Positions 9,070 through 19,980 are shown, counted from the stretch's first letter. The stretch: 64,000 nucleotides of DNA from Symbiodinium natans (GCA_905221605.1 CAJNDS010000080.1:457501-521500); one strand, 5' to 3'. Made by a program: numbers and translations. The notes: generated by a model from the letters alone, not told the origin.

Positions 9070-9784
9070 CCGGCCTTCTCCTGCAGCTGCGTCCTTGCTT
9101 CCACGCCCGGCTGGGCTGCGAACTGCTGGTAGAGCCTCCGCCAGAAGATCTGTAGCCATTATGGCATTGCGGACACTAGAATCGCTACTTGAAACGCAGA
9201 AACCGCACCTTCAAAACCCCCATTTCGGAAGGTCCCGGTATCACACACGCACACACAAGCACACACAAGCACACACACAAGCACACACACACACACACAC
9301 AACAAAACTCGCACTCTGGAGTTGTCAGCATGCACATAAAGAGCACGAAAAAACCTGCAGGGTCTCTTGCCTCTAACCCACCCTCCCCCCCCCCGGCAAT
9401 TACAACCCCCCCCCCCCCCCCCCCAAAAAAAAAAGCCCGGAAGAGGCTTAGAAGAGGCCCAGAAGAGGCCAGCCGATTTGAAAACAGGCCCTCCCAAACA
9501 AGAATGCAGCCCCTTTAAAACCCAAAATCCTCTGCAATCACATGTTTCGGCCCCCTACCGGAGAGATTGAATCGACTTCTTGACATTAACATGTAGACGT
9601 GGAAGGAGGTTCTTCTGTAGCAGCTTTGAAGACACAAGAAAGATGTTTCTCCCTCTCATGATCAGCAAATTCGCCCCCAACTCGGCCTCGGCAGCTGCTC
9701 GGGCACCAATGAAGTCGCGACGTGCGCAGCGTAGTAGCTGCCGAAGGACCCGGCAGCACCGAAGGGCGGCGGGGATCGCGAGAC
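9070..9784 (-). CDS. Exon pair 6: B 9784-9682, A 9149-9070
   Basis: B uses a different acceptor (ACAGTCGTCAG) that trims the start of the exon. A is intact and abuts the CCCTAAA array at 9067. A (CA)n run and poly-C/A tract (9243-9434) lie between them. Confidence 0.4.
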
Positions 9785-12700
9785 CTGACGACTGTGGTGA
9801 CTATACAGGCTATAGGCCCATTGTGTCATTGGTGGCCGTTCCAGGCTTCTCATTGATTTTTTTGCTACTAGGTAGTGAAGCTTCAATCTGTTTTGGACAT
9901 GCGTATGAGCATATCGCCTACGACAGACACCGTCTCTTCGGTACTGCGATCTCAAAGGAGGCATGGGACAAGGCAAAGCCGTGCGGAATCACTCTAAATG
10001 ATGCCAGCGCCGGCCTTCTCCTGCAGCGGCGTCCTTGCTTCCACACCCGGCTGAACTCCAAACTTCTGGTAGAGCCTCTGCCAGAAGATCTGAATATAGC
10101 AGAAACCCAACCTTAAGAACCACCTGCGAGTAAAATACCCCCGCTCTCTGACGGTCCCACTATCAACCACATTCACCAAACCCGCACGCTCTGGAGTTTT
10201 CAGCACGCGCAGAAAGAGCACCAAGAAGCTGCAGAGTCTTGAGACGCTTGAGATGCTCTAACACCCTCTCTGCAAACTCGCCCCCCAACTCGGCCTCGGC
10301 AGCTGTGCTGGCATCAGTGCTGTCACGACGTGCGCAGCGTAGTAGCTGCCGAAGGACCCGGAAGCACCGAAGGGCGGCGGGGATCGCGAGGGCTGGCCGC
10401 CAGCCTGAAAAGGTTGCCACAAGTGCCCAAAACAAACCTCCAGACATTACTGACTATAGCTTCTGCGCATCCCTGCAAACAAACGCTGTTCATCGCCAAC
10501 AACAGACTCTGTCTCTTCGGGCACTGCCGGGATTTCGAAACCGGCATGGGACAAGGCAAGGCCCTGCCAAACTGCTCTGAATGATGCCCGTGCCGGCCTT
10601 CTCCTCCAAGTGCGTCCTTGCTTCCACGCCCGGCTGGAAGCCGAACTGCTGGTACAGCCTCCGCCAGAAGATCTGTAGCCACTCTAGTCACGAGAATCGC
10701 TACTTGAGAAATGCAGAAACCGCGCCCGCAAATCACCTGCACGCCTCCGGATGGTTCAGCATGACGAAAAGCTGCAGACTGCAGAGTCTCGTGATGACTA
10801 ATGTTGACTTGCCTTTTCAACCCTCCCAGCAAAGAAACCAAGACCCAAGTCCCGGATTTACGTTCCCCCCGCACGAAAAAAATTTCCAGGTAGTTCCAGG
10901 GTCGGAAGAGGGCTACAGAAGAGGCCAGCCCTTTTGAGAACAGGCCCTCCCAAAACAAGACTACAGCACCTTTAAAAACCCATAATTGCCAGAGAGATTG
11001 AAACAATTAACGGCGTTTGTTGCTGGCAAGTCATACATTAAGACGCTCGTAGAAGTGGAAGAGGCTTCTTCTGTGGCACGAAGACATCAAGTTATTCCGA
11101 TACCACATGTCACAATGTCGTACGAACACCCTCTCCGCAAACTCGCCCCCCGCTCGGCCTCGGCAGTTGCGCTGGCACCAGCGCTGTCGCGACGTGGGCA
11201 GCGTAGTAGCTGCCGAAGGGCCCGGAAGCACCGAAGGGCGGGGATCGCGAGGGCTGGCCGCCAGCCTGAAAAGGTTGCCGGCAACTGAAGACTTTGGTGA
11301 ATCTAGGCCCATTGTGTCACTGGCCGTTCCAGGCTTCTCATTGCAAAATTGGTCTTAACGGCTACTGAGGCTTCAACATTTTTGGACGTGCATTTGAGCA
11401 AATCGCCAACAACAGACACCGTCTCTTCGGTACTGCGATGCATGGGACGAAGCAACGCCCTGTGGAACTGCTCTAAATGATGCCAGTGCCCGGCCTTCTC
11501 CTGCAGCTGCATCCTTGCTTCCACGGGCTGGAAGCCGAACTGCTGGTAGAGCCTCCGCTACGTAGATCTGAAGCCGCTACGGTCACCAGAATCGCTACTT
11601 GAGAAACACCAAGTCGAACCGTAAACCACCCAGCACCCCCCTGTCAACCTGTCTGAAGATGCCAGCATCTGACACGACACTGAATAGAAGAACAGGTCCT
11701 CAACCTCTGGGATATGTCAAGCTGCACGTGAGACCCAAGTCTGCTGGGTAGTGAGCAGCTCTTAAAGCGGAAGAAGGTTCTATCATCCGCAACGCTTCTT
11801 CTGTCTGAGAACTTATAGTTCAATGCCTTGTTGCACTCCTCCCTCCCACCAGCAAAGGCTCCTGAAACCACATGTCACAAACACCCACATGTCACAAACA
11901 CCCTGGTCATGAAACTGCAAGCTTAGTTGCTGAGTTCATAAGCCCCCAAAGGGGATTATAGTCTCCCAAACAGTGTAAAGTGTGCTCACTCAGCAACAAA
12001 GCAAGGAATCCAGCCGCCCTCCGCAAACCCCCCCCCCACTCGGCCTCGGCAGCTGCGCGGGCACCAGTGCTGTCGCGACGTGCGCAGCGTAGTAGCTGCC
12101 GAAGGACCCGGAAGCACCGAAGGGCGGCGGGGATCGCGAGGGCTGGCCGCCAGCCTGAACAGGTTCAAGCCGGGAGGTTCTCAGTACAGGCTCTAAAGAC
12201 ATTACAGGCTCTGGAGACCTTCGCGTTTGAGGTCGCACAGCTTCCCTTCAAGAAATGCAACACCTTAGCAGGCTTTTGAAGCAACCTAAGTGAAAAGAGG
12301 GTTTGTACTAGTGAGGGCAGGAATTCATAGATTTCTAGCCCTAAAACCTACACCCTAAACCCTGAACCCTGCACCCTAAACCCTAAACCTAAACCCCAAA
12401 CCCTACAAACCCTAAACCCCGAACCCATGGGTTTACAGCGTGATAATAGGGTTCAGGACTAAAGGCCCCTTAGAATGGCAAAGGGTCGATCTTTTTGAGG
12501 CGTTTTAGGGGCGCAGTATAGGGGTTGTAAGTTTATAGGGTATCTGGTATAGGGGATCCTAAACCCTAAACCCTACACCCTAAACCCTAAACCCTAGGGT
12601 TTAGGGTTTAGGGTTGAGGGCTTAGGATGAGCTAAAGCCTCCCCTGTCCGGACACCTGCCTGTTCCTTGCGCTGCTTCTTGGCCTTCTTCGGCTGCGTGC

Positions 12701-13447
12701 GGAACTGCTGGTAGAGCCTCTCAGGGCTCCGGGTGGTTTAGGGTTTAGGGTTTAGGGTTTAGGGGTTAGGGGTTAGGGGTTAGTCCCCCTCGCATGAGCA
12801 ATGTTCGGGGATTCGGCTAGGAGATTCTTCTGGGGTCAACCCGAAACCCAAAACTCCTAGAAACCCTAAACCCTAAACCCCAAACCCTAAACCCACAACC
12901 CTAAACCCTAAAAAACCCAAAACCTAAAACCCCAAATCCCAAAACCCCAAAACCCCAAACCCTAAAACCCCAAACCCCAAACCCCAAATCCTAAAAAACC
13001 CTAACACCCTAAAACCCTAACACCCTAACCCAAACCCCAAACCCCAAACCCCAAACCCTAAACCCCAAACCCCAAACCCCGAACCCCAAACCCCAAACCC
13101 TAAACCCCAAACCCCAAACCCTAAACCCTAAACCCTAAACCCTAAACCCCAAACCCTAAACCCTAAACCCTAAACCCTAAACCCCAGCACTCCTCGGCAG
13201 CTCCGCGGGGCCCAGTGCGCCGGCCACGTGCGCGGCGTAGTAGCTCCCGAAGCTGCCCGCCTCCCGGCTCTGGGGGCCCGGAGTGGGGTCGTTAAAGCAA
13301 TCAACTATGGAATACTAGATAGATATAAATACAAATAGATCATATATATATATATATGTATACATATCGTTAAAGCAATCAACTATGGAATACTAGATAG
13401 ATGTAAATACAAATAGATCATATATATATATATATACATATATATAC

Positions 13448-13479
<32 letters not shown>

Positions 13480-14720
13480 GTATGTATATATATATATATA
13501 TGTGTGTGTGTGTGCAAAGACATGTGCATGTCATGTCTATCGATGTGTATGCATGTATGTTATGTATGCTGTGCATGTTATGTATGCTATGTATGCTATG
13601 CTATGCGATGCTATGCTACGCTATGCTACGCTATGCTATGTATGCATGTATGTAGGTCATATACACACAGGGACAACTAAAGACATGCATATGTATCTCA
13701 AATATTATCTTTGTTGTTTGGTTGCTTTTTGAAAGATGTGGATGGCGCTTCTTGAGATCCGGAGGGTCCGATGTCCATGGAAAGCTGCTGCGGGGATTCG
13801 ACATGTGATGTGAAATTATAGCAACGATAAGAAGGACAAGGGCATTCACCACAGTCATTAGTCATCATTTACCTCTCAATCTTGGGATGCTCCCCCTTAT
13901 ACTAACAGTCCTTAATATAGGGATTATGATGCGGGGTGTCATAATCCCTACTAAGGACTGCTAGTATTAGGGGGAACATCCCAATCTGAATCCAACTCCT
14001 AAAAACGCGCTGCCCGACTCCACCTTGGACTGGCAAAGCCGCAGTTCTGACGGTGGCTCGTGCTGCTGGAACTGCATGTAGAGCCTGGAAGCCCTCAAGC
14101 CAACCCTACTTACCCTAGTTTAGGGTTCAGGGTTTAGGGTTTAGGATTTTGGGTTTAGGGCTACTAGACCCAAGAGTAATTGCCCTAGTTTCCCCATGTT
14201 CTAGGTGAACACGATCCAGACCAGAGAACACTCAAAAAGCCCCGAAGGCACGTCACAGGAGTCCCTACGTCCACAGCTCCGCGGTGATAGGCGTATCAGA
14301 AGCAAGTCGAGGGTTCAGGGGGTCTAGGGCTGGTTTTCGCTCTTTGCTGCGGGCAGGACTTCCCCCTAATAATTTGGGGAACCCCTTGACTTGAATACCA
14401 TAAACCAATGAATCCTGATGATGCAGGAAAGCCCGCCCCCCCACCCCACCCAAAAAACAAAACAACCAACGTGCCCGATTTTTCGAATTCCCCCCGCATG
14501 TACTTTGAAAAGAGATGGCGGCTTAATCCCTGGACCCTAAACCCTGCACCCTAAACCCTAAACCCTAAACCCTAAACCCTAAACCCTAAACCCTAAACCC
14601 TAAACCCTAAACCCTAAACCCTAAACCCTAAACCCTACAACCTAAACCTGGGAATTCCTCGGGCCTGGGCAGCTGCGCCGGAACCAGAGACTTGGCCACG
14701 TGTGCCAAGTAGTAGCTTCC
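9070..14720 (-). CDS. Split gene with six alternating exon pairs (B then A)
   Basis: Read on the minus strand, two exon types alternate six times. B exons carry the pattern FGSYYAAHVA..LVPAQLPRP. A exons carry RLYQQF, usually within IFWRRLYQQFGFQPGVEA. The four downstream units (12154-9070) are close copies that also share intron sequence. The two upstream units are diverged, and their introns are packed with telomeric arrays. Acceptors are clear (CCTTTTCAG before B, GGCTACAG before A). Donors are unclear and may be GC or GA. This is either one repeat-protein gene or tandem partial copies of a two-exon segment. I do not recognise the family and could not find first or last exons. Confidence 0.45.
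9243..9434. repeat. (CA)n run and poly-C/poly-A tract
   Basis: CA dinucleotides with AAG interruptions at 9243-9302, then C-rich and A-rich homopolymers at about 9380-9434. Confidence 0.9.
10013..10404 (-). CDS. Exon pair 5: B 10404-10290, A 10089-10013
   Basis: B has the CCTTTTCAG acceptor and an intact reading frame. A begins after TATATTCAG and reads IFWQRLYQKFGVQPGVEAR. Confidence 0.45.
10596..11265 (-). CDS. Exon pair 4: B 11265-11153, A 10672-10596
   Basis: Same B and A exons. B has the acceptor GCAACCTTTTCAG. The frame in B is 2 bp shorter than in its neighbours (one GCC/GGC unit difference plus a base), so this copy may be frame-disrupted. Confidence 0.4.
11490..12154 (-). CDS. Exon pair 3: B 12154-12042, A 11567-11490
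   Basis: B reads AGGQPSRSPPPFGASGSFG then SYYAAHVATALVPAQLPRP, after a CTGTTCAG acceptor. A reads RLYQQFGFQPVEARMQLQEK, with one residue (Gly) missing relative to the other copies. Confidence 0.45.
12340..12783. repeat. Telomeric arrays including a zero-spacer inverted junction
   Basis: Degenerate CCCTAAA 12340-12428. At 12556-12620 CCCTAAA passes straight into TTTAGGG through CCCTAGGG with no spacer. TTTAGGG/TTAGGGG follows at 12732-12783. Confidence 0.9.
12671..13270 (-). CDS. Exon pair 2 (diverged): B 13270-13188, A 12718-12671
   Basis: B reads FGSYYAAHVAGALGPAELPR. A reads ERLYQQFRTQPKKAKKQRKE, more basic than the other copies. CCCTAAA DNA (12838-13186) fills the gap between them. Confidence 0.4.
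12838..13186. repeat. CCCTAAA/CCCCAAA array
   Basis: A long array mixing CCCTAAA with CCCCAAA and CACCCTAA variants. The right third is the most regular. Confidence 0.95.
13290..13660. repeat. 66-bp direct duplication and TA/TG microsatellites
   Basis: The segment beginning GTTAAAGCAATCAACTATGG occurs at about 13290 and again at 13368, each copy followed by a TA run. Long TA, TG and CTATG runs continue to 13660. Confidence 0.9.
13882..13984. mobile_element. Small foldback element, family 1 (MITE-like)
   Basis: 103 bp with inverted ends: TTGGGATGCTCCCCCTTATA at the left matches the reverse of TATTAGGGGGAACATCCCAA at the right. The inner arms (CAGTCCTTA, AGGGATTAT) also pair. It matches 30072-30175 closely. 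Confidence 0.85.
14003..14720 (-). CDS. Exon pair 1 (diverged): B 14720-14648, A 14084-14003
   Basis: B reads GSYYLAHVAKSLVPAQLPRP and lies exactly between a CCCTAAA and a TTTAGGG array. A reads RLYMQFQQHEPPSELRLCQS after a GGGCTTCCAG acceptor. A family 1 foldback element sits just downstream of A. Confidence 0.4.
14119..14160. repeat. Short TTTAGGG array
   Basis: Degenerate TTTAGGG repeats. From 14161 to 14528 I see unique DNA with no supported gene. Confidence 0.8.
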
Positions 14721-14782
14721 TTGGGTTTAGGGTTTAGGGTTTAGGGTTTAGGGTTTAGGGTTTAGGGTTTAGGGTTTAGGGT

Positions 14783-14835
<53 letters not shown>

Positions 14836-14850
14836 GGTTTAGGGCTACTA
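14529..14850. repeat. Telomere-flanked cassette around exon B
   Basis: CCCTAAA array 14529-14647, exon B spacer, TTTAGGG array 14722-14850 containing a homogeneous run of TTGAGGG (about 14783-14840). Confidence 0.95.
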
Positions 14851-14852
14851 GA

Positions 14853-14940
14853 CCCAAGAGGAACCCAGGAATAAACAGGGTACTCTTTTTGGTTTTAAGG
14901 GGGCTCTTAAAGGGAAGACCCCCCAAAAAGGGACTAAGGT
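14853..14940. mobile_element. Introner-like element, family 3
   Basis: AACCCAGGAATAAACAGGGT... and CCAAAAAGGGACTAAGG resemble the elements at 58716 and 59590 and the body of MOSC intron 4. Confidence 0.5.
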
Positions 14941-15016
14941 CCTAGCAAATGATCACATGATCCCCAGAAGGTTTACGGTCCACACACACACACACATACG
15001 AATAGTCCCAAATTCC

Positions 15017-15700
15017 AACCCTAAACCCTAAACCCTAAACCCAAAGAAGGCACAACAAACCAACAGTTAGGGCGAGCTGTACGTCTTCGTGGACTTGTGC
15101 CGCAAGACCCAAGCAAGCCCTAAACCCTAAACCCTAAACCCTAAACCCTAAACCCTAAACCCTATGTGTAGGGTAAGATGATCCCAAAAGTTAGGGCTGA
15201 TTTGGTCCCCAAGGTTCGGAAGCCTCCAGCACCAAAGCCGGGCGAGGCACCAGCCTCTGTAGGATAGTGGTTAGGGTTTTAGGGTGTTAGGGCTTTAGGA
15301 TTTAGGATTTTAGGATTTTAGGATTTTAGGGTTTTAGGGTTTAGGGTTTTGGGGTTTTAGGGTCTTGGGATTGTAGGGTTTTAGGGTTTAGGGTGAAGAT
15401 ACAGAGGTTGAGGGGTCCATGCGCGCGCGTGGCTTGGGAGCCTCCTTCTCAGGCATCCGGGGTCTCGGTGTCAGCATCCGTCGTCACAAGTGCGATTGCA
15501 TGGCTTGGTTTTAGTCAGGGTCCTTTTTAGGTCCCACATATATATTTATATACATATATACATAATATATATATATACATATGTATATGTAGCCTGCAAG
15601 GCCACGTCCAGGTGCACAGCAGCCTCAGAAGACCGCCCTTCAAAACCCCTGAATCTCCCATGGGTTTGGGGTTTAGGGCTTAGGGCTTAGGGTTTAGGGT
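15017..15700. repeat. Several short telomeric arrays and a TA run
   Basis: CCCTAAA 15017-15043 and 15118-15166, degenerate TTTTAGGG 15268-15392, a TA microsatellite about 15536-15592, TTTAGGG 15663-15700. No gene seen between them. Confidence 0.85.
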
Positions 15701-15948
15701 TTCCTCCAACACTTCAGGGACCCCTACAAGGGACCCTTAATCCTATTCCCCGCTTACATATACCCCTATATAGCCCCTACAGCACTATGGTCAGCCCACC
15801 GCAGACTCAAGTACTTACCGTAGATCTCACAGTCGCGAAATCTCACAATTTATGTCCAAGGAGATGCATGGTGTAATGTTGGACCTGCTTCAGTGTGCGC
15901 CCCCCCCCCCCCCCCCGAGAACAGTCGAAGTTGGTTTTTTGCTGTCTC

Positions 15949-16215
15949 TTAACCGGCACACGGGTTTGATATGATCTTGAAAGAGAGGAATTTATATGAG
16001 TTCAAAAGGGACAGCGATGCCCGGCGATTGATTCTAAAGAAGCACCCCACGAAATTGTCTTTCGACACCTGGACGATTTGAACGAATTGCGGATCCCACT
16101 CTGGGCCCCCAAACACTTTGGGTGTCCTGAATAGCCAGGCCAACTTGACTTTACAGAGGGTACCCGCAATTAAGCAGCGTAGAGCATTATGTAAGAGTTG
16201 ATCCACAACTGACAT
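15949..16215 (-). CDS. Hypothetical 88-residue open frame
   Basis: ATG at 16215. Amino-acid composition is balanced (MSVVDQLLHNALRCLIAGTL at the start) with no simple repeats, so it could be an exon. It has no recognised domain, no clear upstream signal and no neighbours in the same frame. A poly-C tract (15900-15916) lies just past its end. Confidence 0.25.
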   Translation of the reverse strand: MSVVDQLLHNALRCLIAGTLCKVKLAWLFRTPKVFGGPEWDPQFVQIVQVSKDNFVGCFFRINRRASLSLLNSYKFLSFKIISNPCAG

Positions 16216-16384
16216 CCATATTCCCAGCCTGCGAAACGCAAGTCGTCAGAGGCTGTGTGTGAACTTGCTGGAGCTTCTCATGCCTTGGAGCAAAAATGGC
16301 ATAAGTGGCCTGGGGAAGGACAGGCTCCCAGGACAAGGTTGTTCTGGCCCGGCATTCGCGGCACACCCGAAATCCTTGTTACGT

Positions 16385-17018
16385 TGGTTCAGGGTTTAGG
16401 GTTTAGGGTTTAGGGTTTAGGGTTTAGGGTTTAGGGTTTAGGGTTTAGGGTTTTGTCGCTTCTGCAAAACATGACTGAGTTGTCACGATCTCTCCCAGGC
16501 TGAGCTCCCTGTGGAGAGCTGTCGTGCATGGAGTACTGTTGCTCTTCCGAGCATTGAAGCACTGAAATTCGCGTCAGAAAAGCATGAACGATTTCTGTTG
16601 CCGGGGCTTCAGCAAATCAAAGTCAGGTCACTGCGACTGGCAAATCCCGAGCGCCATCAAGCCCGAACCCTCTGAAAGATACTTCCGAAGATAGTCCTCT
16701 TCAACTTAGTTGCTGAGTTCGTAAGCCCCCAAAACGTGTGCACTTTCAGTTCTATAGGGGATTATATTATCCCAAAAAGTGTAAAGTGTGCTCACTCAGC
16801 AACTAAGTAAACATGGCCCCCCAGGGCCCACCCAGAAAGTTGTCGACATCCCCAACTCCGGTTGCAGGCGCGCGCACTCTGCTGACAGCACCCTGACGTC
16901 ACTCTTCAGCTCCTGCCAGATCTCTGCCGAGTCTGGCAGGCTTCCGCAAGCGTACTGGTTTGGGGCTTAGGGCTTAGGGGGCTTAGGGCTTAGGGCTTAG
17001 AGCCTAGGGCTTAGGGTA
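16385..17018. repeat. TTTAGGG array, unique DNA, GGGCTTA array
   Basis: Perfect TTTAGGG 16385-16455, unique sequence 16456-16960 with no supported gene, then a GGGCTTA-type variant array 16962-17018. Confidence 0.85.
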
Positions 17019-17184
17019 TTCAGTATTAATGGTGTAAATAAGAACTCGAAAGGTAAGAATTTCCAAGGGTTTCGGTTAACTTAATGAAGGTTGCTAGAAC
17101 CCTTACGGACACCAAAAACAAACTCAATTTTTATAAAGTATAGTTCTGAGCCTCTGAGCCCCAAACCTTGAAGATCTCAACCCT

Positions 17185-17526
17185 TAAAGCCCTACAACCC
17201 TAAATCCCCAAACCCTAAACCCCAAACCCGACCCTAAACCCCAAACGCTCAACCCTGAACACTGAACCCTAAATTCTACCCTAGAGACTGCTGCGGCCGG
17301 GTCTTGCATGTAGGGCGACTCGCTTGTTCCGCAGTTCCACATCGAGTTCTTCCGAGACTGTGTGGGTCTTTAGGTTAGGGTTTAGGGTTTCGGGTTTAGG
17401 GTTTAGGGTTTTAGGGTTTAGGGTTTAGGGTTTAGGGTTCAGGGTTCAGGGTTCAGGGTTCAGGGTTCAGGGTTCAGGGTTCAGGGTTCAGGGTTCAGGG
17501 TTCAGGGTTCAGGGTTCAGGGTTTAA
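17185..17526. repeat. Telomere-flanked cassette 11
   Basis: Degenerate CCCTAAA 17185-17285, a spacer of about 86 bp, then TTTAGGG changing to a homogeneous TTCAGGG run (about 17433-17520). Confidence 0.9.
17335..17361 (+). CDS. Putative 27-bp micro-exon
   Basis: A very good plus-strand acceptor (CTCGCTTGTTCCGCAG) is followed by nine codons FHIEFFRDC and a GTGGGT donor. It is phase 0 at both ends if read this way. Confidence 0.4.
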
Positions 17527-17613
17527 AAAAAGCGTAGCTCGACTTTTAAGGCTCTTGGCGGGTCTGGCTTAATGGAAGCAGCCCTCAGCGGTTTCTCACT
17601 ACACTCCTCCTAA

Positions 17614-17897
17614 GAACCCTAAACCCTAAACCCTAAACCCTAAAGGAGGCTACGTACAGCTCATGGAAACGGGCCGATGCTGTCCTCCAGGGATTTCAAG
17701 TTCGCTTGGATCAGAGCTCGCCCTGGGTCGGGGACCATCCAGGCTTAGGGTTTAGGTGGCTTGGGGTTTTATAGGGTTTGGTTTAGGGTTTAGGGTTTAG
17801 GTTTAGGGTTTAGGGTTTAGGGTTTAGGGTTTTAGGGTTTTAGGGCTTTAGGGTTTTAGGGCTTTAGGGTTTTAGGGTTTAGGGTTTAGGGTTCAGG
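17614..17897. repeat. Telomere-flanked cassette 12
   Basis: CCCTAAA 17614-17644, a spacer of about 98 bp, then a long TTTAGGG/TTTTAGGG array 17743-17897. Confidence 0.9.
17661..17722 (-). CDS. Putative exon, possibly terminal
   Basis: On the minus strand, after a CGACCCAG acceptor, the frame reads RALIQANLKSLEDSIGPFP and meets a TGA. It could be a last exon, or it could use a non-GT donor just before the stop. It is on the opposite strand to the neighbouring exon at 17335. Confidence 0.4.
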
Positions 17898-18733
17898 GGA
17901 CACTCCAGGGACTCGCGGGCAAAATACTCACGACCGGTCAATTATTAGATCCAATACTTTTGACTTTACACATGGCGATGATTGCTATCCGTTGTGTTTG
18001 CTATGGTGATGTGAGTATTGTTGTGGTATCCGAGCGGCTTAGTTTCACTTGCTGGCGGGGGGTTGGGGGTTTAGGGTTTAGGGTTTAGGGGTTTAGGGGT
18101 TTAGGGCTTAGGGTGAAGCCGCTGGGCACATCAGGCTTTGCTACGTGTGAGGGCCGCTCAGCTGAGGCCCCCCGCGATCCGCCTCCTCTTTCGTGCTCGG
18201 CCTGTGGGGTTCCAAGTTGATTTGGGGTTAGGGTTTAGGGTGAGGGGTTTAGGGTTTGGGGTTTGGGGTTTGGGGTTTGGGGTTTGGGGTTTGGGGTTTG
18301 GAGTTTAGGGTTTAGGGCTGGGGTTCAGGGTGTAGAGTTTAGGTTTTTAGGGTTTTTCCTTTAGGGAGTTTAGGGATTTTTGGGGTTTAGGGGGTTCAGG
18401 GTTATAGAGTTTATGGGGGTTGAGGGTTTGGGACGTTTAGGGTTTAGGGTGCTGGTCTTCGCTGTTGGGATCATAGAGCTTGCCCAGTCATAAACCCTAA
18501 ACTTTAAACCCTAAACCCTAAACCCTAAACCCTAGACCCTAAACCCTAAACCCTAAACCCTAAACCCTAAACCTTAAACCCTAAACCCTAAACCCTAAAC
18601 CCTAAACCCTACGTCTACTTATAGCTTGTAACCTACGCAGGGACTTAGCGGTCTTATAAGTACAGTGATCATTGGGTTGATAAGTGCCCTGAACCTCCAG
18701 GTAGGGTATATGAACCCAAACATCTCCCTAAAT
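17898..18733. repeat. Telomeric arrays with unique spacers
   Basis: TTTAGGG 18064-18110, a long TTTGGGG/TTTAGGG mix 18225-18450, CCCTAAA 18491-18611. The unique DNA between them shows no supported gene. Confidence 0.85.
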
Positions 18734-19190
18734 CTCCCAAAACCCTACACCCTAAACCCTGAACACTAAGCCCTAAACCCTAAACCCTAAACCCTAAACC
18801 CTAAACCCTAAACCCGAAACCCGAAACCCGAGCCCTAAACCCTAAACCCTAAGACCCTAAACCCTTTAGAGCTCCCGAAGTCCGCCTCGGCGGCTGCCGA
18901 GCCAGAAGCGATGCCAATTCCTCGCGGCGCTCCTGGCTTTCAACATGCAGAGCCTTGGTGTGAGGTTTAGGGTTTAGGGCTTGGGGTTTAGGGTTTAGGG
19001 TTTAGGGTTTGGGGTTTAGGGTTTGGGGTTTGGGGTTTGGGGTTTAGGGTTTAGGGGTTTGGGGTTTGGGGTTAGGGATTGGGGTTTAATTAGGGGTTTG
19101 GGGTTTGGGATTGGGGTTTAGGGTTAAGGGTTTAGGGCTTGGGGTTTAGGGGTTTAGGGTTTAAGGGTTAGGGATGGTTAGGGTTTAGGG
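18734..19190. repeat. Telomere-flanked cassette 13
   Basis: CCCTAAA 18734-18863, a spacer of about 100 bp, then TTTAGGG/TTTGGGG 18964-19190. Confidence 0.9.
18870..18957 (+). CDS. Putative 88-bp exon
   Basis: The acceptor CCCTTTAG is formed partly by the telomeric array itself, and the donor is GTGTGAGG. All three frames are open. The frame APEVRLGGCRARSDANSSRR ends in phase 0, compatible with the exon at 19769. Confidence 0.35.
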
Positions 19191-19317
19191 TTTAGGGATT
19201 ATATAGCATTCATACAGAGTTTACAGGCTTTATGGGGTTCAAGTAGTAGGGTTGTTTAGAAGGGTTTCATAGGGTTTTTATAGCGTCTTGGGACGGAATA
19301 AGCCCTGAAAACCCTGA

Positions 19318-19480
19318 ACTCTAAACCCCAAACCCTAAACCCCTAACCCGAAACCCTGAACCCTAAACCCTAACCCTAAACCCTAACCCCAGTTTCAGGA
19401 CGGTACGCCAAGGCCCTAAACCCGAACCGGCCCTAACCCTAAACCCTAAACCCCACACCCTGAACACTAGACCACAACCC
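19318..19480. repeat. Degenerate CCCTAAA array
   Basis: Irregular CCCTAAA and related repeats, with more unique DNA to 19594. Confidence 0.8.
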
Positions 19481-19594
19481 GACAAAATCCGGGGCTCAAG
19501 TCCTGTAACTGTAAGCCCTCTAAACCCCATGAACCCTGCAAACCTCACAGACGCTACAAAACTCTGTACACCCATAGGCCCGACAAACCCCTGA

Positions 19595-19980
19595 ACAACC
19601 TGAATCCTAAACCCTAAACCCTAAAACCCTAAACCCTAAACCCTAAACCGTCAAAACCCTCAACAAAAACCCAAATCCTACAAACCCTCTAAACCCTAAA
19701 CCCTAAACCCTAAACCCTAAACCCTAAACCCTAAACCCTAAACCCGGTACCTTCTGTTCCGCTTCCAGCTTCTGGAGATTGCCAATCAAGGGCAGCAAGG
19801 TGTGAGCCTGGCCAGGGGTTTAGGGTTTAGGGTTTGGGGTTTAGGGTTTGGGGTTTAGGGTTTAGGGTTTGGGGTTTCGGGTTTGGGGTTTGGGGTTTGG
19901 GGTTTGGGGTTTGGGGTTTAGGGTTTAGGTTGCTCGGGGTTTATGGTTTAGGGTTTGGGGTTTAGGGTTTAGGGTTTAGA
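19595..19980. repeat. Telomere-flanked cassette 14
   Basis: CCCTAAA 19595-19744, a 71-bp spacer, TTTAGGG/TTTGGGG 19816-19980. Confidence 0.95.
19769..19799 (+). CDS. Putative 31-bp micro-exon
   Basis: A strong acceptor (CTTCTGTTCCGCTTCCAG) precedes LLEIANQGQQ plus one base. The donor is GTGTGAGC. The leftover base joins the exon at 22746 in frame (see findings). Confidence 0.45.

Noticed and set aside
9580-10116. 178-residue plus-strand frame
   Set aside because: It crosses exon types B and A in antisense and includes intron sequence. The minus-strand peptides are the conserved ones.
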